Shown piece by piece: positions 1 to 6,255 of a stretch of 46,536 bases of DNA. The position numbers and the translations under genes were made by a program. This stretch comes from Terriglobia bacterium (GTDB taxonomy: Bacteria; Acidobacteriota; Terriglobia; Bryobacterales; UBA6623): assembly GCA_009838515.1 (NCBI GenBank), contig VXRL01000005.1, forward strand, positions 1-46,536. Reading direction: 5' to 3'. Every line of letters begins with the position of its first letter. Positions within the stretch are counted from its first letter, which is position 1. Under the pieces are notes generated by a model. It was not told the DNA's origin. It did not search any database and saw only the letters and a list, made by a program, of their open reading frames with translations.

Positions 1-9
1 CAGCCCTGG

Positions 10-53
10 CGAAGTACACCTTAGCGTATGGTCTAAAATCCCCGGACCACCTC
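10..53 (-). repeat. Terminal repeat, left copy (probable mobile-element end)
   Basis: Read on the minus strand this has three blocks: GAGGTGGTCCG (53-43), TTTAGACCA (37-29) and TAAGGTGTACTTCG (23-10). The same blocks occur in the same order on the plus strand at 46484-46536, with one mismatch in the third block and 9 extra bases before it. The first two blocks contain a dyad, TGGTC-N11-GACCA (29-49). The stop codon of the methyltransferase-HNH gene (55-53) uses the first base of the repeat, so the gene ends where the repeat starts. I read it as one end of an insertion element. No transposase is visible, because the sequence edge lies inside the element. Confidence 0.6.
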
Positions 54-1453
54 TAATTACAGTAGTTGCAGAGCAGCTGGAGGTTCTCCAAGTGGTCCGT
101 GCCTCCCTTCGAGCGCGGCACGATGTGATCTACGGTGAAGTTCTGAAACGGGAAGTGGTGCTTGCAGCCAGCGCATTTCCCTTCCTGCTTGCCGTAAAGC
201 GTGTGCTTGTGTGTCTTGTATGGAGGCAGCTCCCCTACATCCGTGCGCTTGGGGACGTCCTTTCGGTGGTGGATGTTCGGCAATTTGCCACCTTGGAGCA
301 ACGCGCCATCGTCAGCGGCCCTTTCTAGTCTCGACAGGACCAGATTGACGGCCAGATCCGACAGGTCAATGCCCATCCACTCGCGACCCAGCATTTCGGC
401 GGATACCAGCGCAGTTGCGCAGCCGCAGAACGGATCGAGCACGACATCGCCATCGTTAGAACTAGCCCGAATGATCCGGTCCAGCAGAGCCAACGGCTTC
501 TGGGTCGGATAGCCGACATACTCCTTGGATCGATTGTTGACGTTTTGAATATCGCCGATGAAATCCGATACAGCCTCACCCTTGGACGCGGCCAGGTACC
601 GCTTGAGGCGCGGTGATCCCGTTGTCCTCCAGTGAATCAGGCCAGCTTCTTCCAGCGCATCCAGCCGTGCGCGGACCTCCGGAATCGATCTGTAGCCCGG
701 AATGAGATTGTCCTCAATCCACTCGGCGTACGCACCCTTGCTCGGAACGCCCCAATGCCGTCCGCTGCTGCTAGGGTCGTACCCACCCCACGATTCGCCG
801 GACTCGCCGTCTCGCAGGCCGGAGGCTGTGAGGTCCCCTTGCATGAAATGACCTTGCCCGTCGTGATGTCGGTAGTCTCGCTCGACGTATTCTTGAGCGA
901 GCGGCAGGTACTGCGGGTGCCACGTCGCCGAACCCGACGCGTAGAACAGCAGCGTGTCGTGAACAGGAGCGAATCGCTTCGCGGAACTGTGTGAGCTGGT
1001 TCGCTTCCATGAGATCTCATTGCGGAACTGATCGCGGCCGAACACGCAGTCCATAATCAGCTTCAGGTAGTGGCTGGCGGTCGGATCGCAGTGCAGATAA
1101 ATGCTGCCAGTCGGCTTGAGAACGCGCCGCATCTCCAGCAGCCGCACGGCCATCATGGTCAGGTACGACTGCATGCTGTTGCCGTGGGCCAGTGCGGCCG
1201 CTTCAACAATGGACGCAAGCGCCGGTTCCTGCTCAGCGACTAAGCCGTGCCACGCGACGTCCACATCGCTAAGCGTCCATGTGTCTTTGAATGCAGCTCC
1301 GGCTGCTTCCGAGCCGATAGGTGCAGCATAGTCGCGGTTCGAGTTGAACGGCGGATCGAGGTAGATCAGGTCCACGGAATCTGAGTTGATTCCGCGCATA
1401 ATGTCGAGGTTGTCCCCGGTGAACAACGTCCGGTTCTTGATGTTCAGCGCCAC
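53..1453 (-). CDS. Beta-class DNA methyltransferase fused to a C-terminal HNH domain, 3'-truncated
   Basis: 466 residues from a GTG start. The catalytic DPPF motif is at residues 33-36. The SAM-binding motif (DPFCGCAT) comes near residue 343, after a central target-recognition region. This order (motif IV before motif I) marks the beta class of N6-adenine or N4-cytosine methyltransferases. The last ~40 residues are an HNH domain: CAGC, then DHIVPRSKGG, then ENLQLLCNYCN. The protein stops immediately after CNYCN, where family members normally continue with a basic residue and a further helix. The stop codon lies at the border of the terminal repeat, so the 3' end was probably removed by an insertion. 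It is 58 bp downstream of the DUF262/HNH gene on the same strand, so the two are likely co-transcribed. Methyltransferase activity is likely. Whether the shortened HNH still cleaves is open, because the zinc ligands and the core H and N residues remain. Confidence 0.85.
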   Translation of the reverse strand: MALNIKNRTLFTGDNLDIMRGINSDSVDLIYLDPPFNSNRDYAAPIGSEAAGAAFKDTWTLSDVDVAWHGLVAEQEPALASIVEAAALAHGNSMQSYLTMMAVRLLEMRRVLKPTGSIYLHCDPTASHYLKLIMDCVFGRDQFRNEISWKRTSSHSSAKRFAPVHDTLLFYASGSATWHPQYLPLAQEYVERDYRHHDGQGHFMQGDLTASGLRDGESGESWGGYDPSSSGRHWGVPSKGAYAEWIEDNLIPGYRSIPEVRARLDALEEAGLIHWRTTGSPRLKRYLAASKGEAVSDFIGDIQNVNNRSKEYVGYPTQKPLALLDRIIRASSNDGDVVLDPFCGCATALVSAEMLGREWMGIDLSDLAVNLVLSRLERAADDGALLQGGKLPNIHHRKDVPKRTDVGELPPYKTHKHTLYGKQEGKCAGCKHHFPFQNFTVDHIVPRSKGGTDHLENLQLLCNYCN

Positions 1454-1511
1454 TCCGCCACCGCCACTACATCGTAGCTTCCAGCGCTAATGGCACGAGT
1501 GGCCCTCAATG

Positions 1512-3284
1512 TCATTGCTCGTCAGGGAATAGCTCACTGAGTTCCATTGACCGTCCCTCGCACGCCGCCCTTGCAGCGCGAACCACCAATTCCGAGCGGG
1601 CTTCGACGAACGCAGGATAATCCGTCTTGACACGTGCTCGCCGTTCGTGGTCGGATAGCCCTTCATAACCGACCGCGAGGTCGCTGTGTGGGATCAAATG
1701 AGTCCGTAGCCGGTATCGGAGTTCGGGCTCTCCGAGAGTTCCATTCGTTACGCGTTCCCTGAGGTAGCAGATGGGATCCTTGTTGGCGATTACCCTGTTC
1801 GTGCGCCACGTGATGAGTGCGCAGTTTAGCGACCGATACGATTGTTCATCCGGAACGCCAGCGTCCTCCAGCGTTGAATCTGGAAAGAGGTGGTGGTACT
1901 CTCGCGGATTCTCCTTTGATGTGATTGAGGCTACTGTCGCGCGGACACCGTCGGCGAGGTCCAATGCCCCGCTCTTCAATGTCAGTGCCAAGACCCCGCG
2001 ACCAATGATGGATTTCCGTCTCGGCCAATCCGCCTGAAGTATCATTTCTCGCGTCGGTATGGGGAACGAATCCTCGTTGAGGATGGGCACGACGTCTTCG
2101 GCAGCACCCTCCACGAGGACTCGTCGTAGACCACGATAATCCTGCAAGGCATTAGTCGCAGAAGACTGTTCGTAGCGGCTCGTTAGAAACGCACGCCAAA
2201 GAAATTTCTTCAGTAAATGCCTCGCGTTGCCGAGACTATCCGGCTGGCTCGGTAAGTGCTGCCACATCGCCGCCACTATAGGGATGGCCGTGTAGCTTGG
2301 CAATCGTTGGCCGTCGAAGATGCATTCGTCTTCCAGAAAAGTGACCATCCCTCCAATGCCTTTCTTAACCGATTCCCACTCGGCAAGCATTCTCTTGTAG
2401 TCGATGCCGCGATAGCCCACTCGACTCGGCACTCGGTCTTGGCGAAGGGCAACGACATCCAAGACCAAGCTCGGGAGGTCGGCGTAGTCGGAAGCTCTTG
2501 GAACGGCCGTCGCAAGCGCATGCACGTGCTGGTGGAGAGACTTACCCGTTTCTTCCTCTACTAAAGCGACGACGATATCGTAAGTCGATAGCATTACAGA
2601 ACTTGTGTTCATTTTGATGAATACATCCAACGCGACTTCCTTCGGCGTCGTTGCCGGCAAGGCAAGGTAAGGAAGATTAAACTCGCGGACCTTAGTCCTC
2701 AAATCGTTAATCAAGCTTGAAATCTCCTTGTAGGCTACGAACTTATCTTCCGTTTCAGAGGGGATGGCATTCTCGATCCAATGATCGATTTCTTCCTTGA
2801 TGTCGGACGGACAGAGTAGCTTGATAGGAATGAAGCCCCTTTTCCAGCACTCGTCTGGAACATCCGTCCAAATCGGGTAGCGTTTGCCATCCCTATACCA
2901 CCTTGCTTGGCCATACACATAAGGTAACTTTGTTGTGCCATTTATGGGATCTTCCTCGAACCCTATCAAGTAGGTTCGATCCTCAAATTTATCGTTGAGA
3001 CTTCGCCATAGCGCAGTCAGCCTCTGCTGACCGTCCAATAGTTGCTCGCTGACCTTACCTCCGGAGTCCGGAGCGTCGAGCATCGTCCTGCTAATGAAAC
3101 TCTCGCTGTCGCCGACCTCAAGAATCAGAGCTGCTCCAGACGGTAGGCCCCGGAGGACTGTAGTCAGCAAGCCAGAAACCTCGCTATGTCCCCATGCGGC
3201 GAATCTCTGAAACCGCGGTAGCGTGATCAGCCGTGACCGGATCCGGCTAAACCACTCTGGGAGAAACCGATCATGTGCATGCAT
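1512..3284 (-). CDS. GmrSD-like DUF262/HNH nuclease (candidate modification-dependent restriction enzyme)
   Basis: 590 residues. The N-terminal DUF262 (ParB/Srx-like NTPase) domain shows LPRFQRF near residues 22-28, the signature DGQQR at 84-88, and FIKMNTSS near 222. The C-terminal part has an HNH-type core of the DUF1524 kind: HHLFP at 464-468, the N of SLNCALIT at 487, and NRVIANKDP near 496-504. DUF262 plus this HNH is the GmrS-GmrD arrangement, a type IV family that cuts modified (for example glucosylated hydroxymethylcytosine) phage DNA with nucleotide hydrolysis. The ATG start (preceded by GAGG about 7 bases upstream) overlaps nothing. It heads a probable two-gene operon with the methyltransferase-HNH gene. 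Its G+C is low: 38% over 2701-2760 and 40% over 2941-3000 by direct count, suggesting recent transfer. An anti-phage role is inferred from the family. A paired methyltransferase is unusual for a type IV enzyme. Confidence 0.8.
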   Translation of the reverse strand: MHAHDRFLPEWFSRIRSRLITLPRFQRFAAWGHSEVSGLLTTVLRGLPSGAALILEVGDSESFISRTMLDAPDSGGKVSEQLLDGQQRLTALWRSLNDKFEDRTYLIGFEEDPINGTTKLPYVYGQARWYRDGKRYPIWTDVPDECWKRGFIPIKLLCPSDIKEEIDHWIENAIPSETEDKFVAYKEISSLINDLRTKVREFNLPYLALPATTPKEVALDVFIKMNTSSVMLSTYDIVVALVEEETGKSLHQHVHALATAVPRASDYADLPSLVLDVVALRQDRVPSRVGYRGIDYKRMLAEWESVKKGIGGMVTFLEDECIFDGQRLPSYTAIPIVAAMWQHLPSQPDSLGNARHLLKKFLWRAFLTSRYEQSSATNALQDYRGLRRVLVEGAAEDVVPILNEDSFPIPTREMILQADWPRRKSIIGRGVLALTLKSGALDLADGVRATVASITSKENPREYHHLFPDSTLEDAGVPDEQSYRSLNCALITWRTNRVIANKDPICYLRERVTNGTLGEPELRYRLRTHLIPHSDLAVGYEGLSDHERRARVKTDYPAFVEARSELVVRAARAACEGRSMELSELFPDEQ

Positions 3285-3370
3285 ACAGTTGCCTCAGGTC
3301 TCTAGTCAGAGAGTCAGCAACCAATACTATCAACTCAGTCGAGCCTCCTCTCGCACGACTCCTCAGTCAC

Positions 3371-3517
3371 TCAATTGGACGTGCGGCACCGGACACCGAA
3401 GATCTGAGAGAATTCGTTATCGACGCTCTGAGTCTCGCCCTTCTCGTCAGTCTCTTCCGCCCACTCGCGGGCGAACGCAGCCGCTCGCGCGCGAATCTCG
3501 TTCCACGATAAGCGCAT
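3371..3517 (-). pseudogene. Remnant of an MmeI-like/class I DNA methyltransferase N-terminus
   Basis: A 48-codon frame begins MRLSWNEIRARAA and continues through FAREWAEE and EKGETQ to NEFSQIFGVR, then stops. This is the conserved opening of large class I (MmeI/type IIL-like) DNA methyltransferases, whose N-terminus typically reads LSWNEIR...FA.EW....E..ETQ.F.NEFF.IFGV. Intact members run on for 900 or more residues. Here the frame ends after 48 and nothing downstream resembles the catalytic domain. The DUF262/HNH gene starts 86 bp further on. I take it as a deletion scar of an earlier restriction-modification gene. A short expressed peptide cannot be excluded. Confidence 0.6.
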
Positions 3518-3557
3518 GTATTCTTGTAATCCGTGATGCCCCAGTTATGCACCGAAC

Positions 3558-3626
3558 GGGACTAATGCTGGCACGCTTGGCTTCCAGCATCGCGTAGGGT
3601 GAACGCGGAGTCTTTTCCGTATCAAC
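3558..3626 (-). pseudogene. Possible restriction-nuclease fragment with an EAKR motif
   Basis: Directly after (and overlapping the stop of) the FitA-like antitoxin, one minus-strand frame reads VDTEKTPRSP then MLEAKRASISP for about 23 codons before losing resemblance. An acidic residue followed by (V/L)(I/L/V)EAKR is the PD-(D/E)xK signature of HsdR-type restriction subunits. The match is very short and could be chance. Its place beside the methyltransferase remnant makes a scrambled restriction-modification locus the more attractive reading. Confidence 0.25.
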
Positions 3627-3864
3627 CGAAATCAGGAGGCTCGCCCATTGGCCCCGGTGGCGGTATCTCGAGTTCCACGCCACCAAGTGGCTCGAAGCAT
3701 TCGCGGATCAAGCTGGCAAGATTGTCCGGTTCGGCTTCCCGGCAGACTGCCTCGCGTAGGATGATCCGCGCCTCTTCTTCCATCGAACGACCGTTGGCGG
3801 CAGCGCGAGCCCGCAGTCGCGTCTTCACTTCGTTGTCGAGACGACGGATCGTGATGCTCGCCAT
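3622..3864 (-). CDS. FitA-like ribbon-helix-helix antitoxin, orphan
   Basis: 80 residues beginning MASITIRRLDNEV. They show the Arc/FitA pattern: a short beta strand (SITIRRL), then helices with RARAAANGRSMEEEARIILREAV. FitA/VapB-type antitoxins of this length bind a PIN-domain (VapC/FitB) toxin and repress their own promoter. The ATG at 3864 is chosen because GGGAGG lies 8 bases upstream; a GTG two codons earlier is the alternative. A VapC gene normally overlaps or follows the antitoxin stop by a few bases. Here it is absent, and the space holds restriction-modification debris. It is therefore an orphan, likely left after a deletion. The family call is firm; present function is uncertain. 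Confidence 0.75.
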   Translation of the reverse strand: MASITIRRLDNEVKTRLRARAAANGRSMEEEARIILREAVCREAEPDNLASLIRECFEPLGGVELEIPPPGPMGEPPDFG

Positions 3865-3920
3865 TGCCACACCCTCCCGTTCGGAACACGATTACAGTTC
3901 AATTGCGTTGCAACCAGGTG

Positions 3921-4919
3921 CTACGCAGCAGGGTCCCTGAGGCTTGTGAGCCGCTTAAACACGTCGTTGAAAACTAGGTCGCGGTTGCAGTTATTCGCGA
4001 CCCGGATGTCGTGTCGGCCAGATTCGGATTCCCAACGCATGTCGTCGGTCAACACGGGGCTGGACACGATCTCAGAGGGGACCCAAGCGGGGTCGTTCAG
4101 CCATGCGATCGCTGAAATGTCCCAGATGACCTTGGAATACGGAAAGCCTGTGTTTCGTCCCTTGGTCCTTACAGCCTGGTACTGGAGAAACTGGCCATAG
4201 AGGTAGTCTCCTATCCGCGAGCGCCCGCGCAGGAACTGCTCCAGCTCGGACGCCGTCGTCTTCAGATGCTCGGAAACGTTCTTGGTAGGGATCTGGACCA
4301 GGGCAACTCCGCTGTCGAACAACACTTGCGAGGCAATGACGTCTTGCCGGAGGTTGAACTCGCTTGCTGAAGGCCAATAATGCGTGGTGCCTCCGAGCCA
4401 GACGACCACAATCTTATCCTTGATCCTCGGCTCCATCAGAATGGCTGAAGACACGTTCACGGGAGAGCCGATGGTCAGGACATAGAGCGGCTCGTCGCCG
4501 GATTCCAGCGCCTTCTCGATCAGATCGCGCGCGGCATCACTCTCGACCGGATGGCCCTTCCCCTTCATGAATTCGCTTGAGCCGCGGAACACGTTGCCCG
4601 GGTCGGCATCGGCGAAGAAGCCCAGCAGCCGCAGGATTTCCTCGTAGCTCTTCTCCATTCCGACAGCAGCGGATGGCGAGCGATCGTTGACGAAGGGCGC
4701 GGCATAGATCGCCTCAATCGACAATCGTTCCGGCGACAGCAAGCTGTATGCAACCGCATATTGGTCGTCAATCTCGTTGTACGTGTCCGTATCCAGTACA
4801 GCTCTCACTCGACCAGGGCCAGGAATAGCTAGCAGACGGTCGAGACTACCGGTCTGAGCTTGGGCGGAAGCGGCCAGTGTGCCAGCAGCGGCCTGCATGA
4901 ACGTGCGTCGAGAAGTCAT
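3921..4919 (-). CDS. Secreted nucleoside-hydrolase-like protein
   Basis: 332 residues. The Tat-type leader SRRTFMQAAAGTLAASAQA suggests export in folded form. The N-terminal metal site reads DTDTYNEIDD (residues 43-52), a longer version of the DxDPGxDD calcium motif of inosine/uridine-preferring nucleoside hydrolases. The central TIGSPVNVSSAI and WLGGT segments match the Rossmann-like core of that family. Classical members split the N-glycosidic bond of ribonucleosides. This exported subgroup, common in polysaccharide-degrading bacteria, has no proven substrate, so the reaction is inferred. It stands alone: the next gene upstream is the HigA antitoxin 411 bp away, so it probably has its own promoter. 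Confidence 0.8.
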   Translation of the reverse strand: MTSRRTFMQAAAGTLAASAQAQTGSLDRLLAIPGPGRVRAVLDTDTYNEIDDQYAVAYSLLSPERLSIEAIYAAPFVNDRSPSAAVGMEKSYEEILRLLGFFADADPGNVFRGSSEFMKGKGHPVESDAARDLIEKALESGDEPLYVLTIGSPVNVSSAILMEPRIKDKIVVVWLGGTTHYWPSASEFNLRQDVIASQVLFDSGVALVQIPTKNVSEHLKTTASELEQFLRGRSRIGDYLYGQFLQYQAVRTKGRNTGFPYSKVIWDISAIAWLNDPAWVPSEIVSSPVLTDDMRWESESGRHDIRVANNCNRDLVFNDVFKRLTSLRDPAA

Positions 4920-5330
4920 AGCGGTCGCCGCGATAGTATCACGGACGAGGAAGACTCAGCGGACCGAGTCATTTCTCCCTTTGCGGCGGACCTGAATATA
5001 AGGATCCGGTCCGGTCGCGCGACCTCGACTACCAGCCGGGTGATTTCGTTTAGTGTGCGTGGGGCGAGAGTTGAACTGCTGCGGGGCTGCCTCTTGCTTC
5101 TGGAGCCTGTACCCTAGCACCCTCTTCTCGGAGCGGTTGTTTACTAGCCATGGGCATGTCGTGCATTAGGGTTGATCGCGGGTGCGGGACGCCTGATTTT
5201 GCTCACCCGTTCAGCACCCCAGCGGCGTGATGGACTTGAGCGCTGTGGTGCTGCGCCTTCGTAGCATCGTGGACCGGGTCGGTCTAGACAATGGCTTAAG
5301 CCTTCGCCCAATCGGAGCATCCTCCTCCCG
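4920..5330. other. Intergenic stretch without a recognisable gene
   Basis: About 410 bp between the start of the nucleoside-hydrolase-like gene and the end of the HigA antitoxin. Open frames on both strands are short, lack recognisable domains and have no convincing ribosome-binding site. It must hold the promoter of the 4919 gene, but I could not pick a clear -35/-10 pair. Confidence 0.5.
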
Positions 5331-5624
5331 TCAGCGGCCCAACTCATCTTGGACGATCGACGGTCGTTTATCGATTAGCGCAAGCAGCACGCGAGCCGGC
5401 CCCTCCGGCCGCCGGCGACCCTGCTCCCAATTCTTCAGTGTTCCGAGCGGGATACCAATGCTCTGAGCGAAGGCCGGTTGCGACAGCCCAGTCTTGCTCC
5501 TTATTGCCACCACATCGGGGTCGGGCACCTCGATTCGGTGCACAGTGAATCCACCGCGTCCGCCGTTCAGGTACGCGTGTGCGTCATCAAGCCCGGCCAT
5601 GATCTTGTCAAACGCTTTGGTCAT
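5331..5624 (-). CDS. higA: HigA-type antitoxin (XRE helix-turn-helix)
   Basis: 97 residues. An N-terminal extension is followed by an XRE helix-turn-helix: VVAIRSKTGLSQPAFAQSIG, then TLKNWEQGRRRPEGPARVLL. Antitoxins of the HigA-2 kind have this layout and length. They neutralise the RelE-fold HigB toxin and repress the operon. The ATG overlaps the toxin stop codon (ATGA at 5624-5621), a classic sign of translational coupling. The toxin-first order is diagnostic for higBA. No other function fits better. Confidence 0.85.
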   Translation of the reverse strand: MTKAFDKIMAGLDDAHAYLNGGRGGFTVHRIEVPDPDVVAIRSKTGLSQPAFAQSIGIPLGTLKNWEQGRRRPEGPARVLLALIDKRPSIVQDELGR

Positions 5625-5983
5625 GAAGCTCTCCTATAGTCCGCAACTACAGACTTCGCGGCCTGGATCAACGCCCTACCTTCCTCCACGCTAAGACTTG
5701 CTTTCTCGTTCTTGGAGAAGACGGTGAGCAAAGACACCGGTAGCTTGTCGCCTGCGAACAGGAACACCACTCGTGCGCCGCCGCGCTTGCCGCGTCCGGG
5801 AAGCGCGATCCGGACCTTTCGGATACCGCCACCGAGCGGTACACCCGTCTCGGGATTCTCGGCCACCGTGTTGACGATCGTGGCACGGAGATCTTCGGAT
5901 AGTACGCCACGGGCAGCCGCGAGACTTCCTGGGGTCTCCACAACGGTTTGCAGGGCCACACCAGTTATCAGAATAGGCGTCAT
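5621..5983 (-). CDS. higB: HigB-type RelE-fold toxin
   Basis: 120 residues from the ATG at 5983; an upstream TTG at 6004 would add seven. The stretch GVPLGGGIRKVRIALPGRGKRGG followed by ARVVFLF matches the beta-sheet core of HigB-2/RelE-superfamily ribosome-dependent mRNA interferases. The C-terminal SKNEKASLSVEE resembles the usual YAKN.K..LS.EE tail of the family. The gene precedes and overlaps higA, so together they form a type II toxin-antitoxin operon. It looks intact. Neither candidate start has a strong ribosome-binding site. Confidence 0.83.
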   Translation of the reverse strand: MTPILITGVALQTVVETPGSLAAARGVLSEDLRATIVNTVAENPETGVPLGGGIRKVRIALPGRGKRGGARVVFLFAGDKLPVSLLTVFSKNEKASLSVEEGRALIQAAKSVVADYRRAS

Positions 5984-6184
5984 TGGCGTCGTCGTAAACG
6001 GCAACGGGAATGGCCAGTCCGCACGGGTCCATCAGCCTGCCGCACCGCCGTGTAGGTTAGGTCATCTCCCAGAGGGCACTGCACGTTAGTCCCCGATGGC
6101 CCCGAGATTCGTGGAAGCGCGAGGGGGCGGCGGCGCACTCGATTACAAGCATGCGGGGGCACAGCTTGGCTGGCGTGGCACCAC

Positions 6185-6229
6185 CGACCCCATATAGCCT
6201 GACTCCGGTCGGCTAGATTTAATGGGTCG
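6185..6229. terminator. Nested hairpin downstream of the GH51 gene
   Basis: The outer arms CGACCC (6185-6190) and GGGTCG (6224-6229) enclose an inner stem. That stem is TAGCC plus GAC (one bulged T) pairing with GTC plus GGCTA over a four-base loop (6195-6215). It lies 27 bp past the stop of the minus-strand GH51 gene and about 200 bp before higB. There is no T-run, so it may be a Rho-dependent processing site or a structured 3' end rather than an intrinsic terminator. Confidence 0.35.
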
Positions 6230-6255
6230 CACTCGGCGGAGGGCTAAGCTCTGAC

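Noticed and set aside
3447..3686. 79-residue minus-strand frame spanning the FitA antitoxin end
   Set aside because: Its first part is the shifted frame of the antitoxin; only the short EAKR stretch could mean anything, and that is listed separately.
5144..5347. 67-residue minus-strand frame downstream of higA
   Set aside because: No domain, no ribosome-binding site and Arg/Pro-rich composition typical of chance frames.
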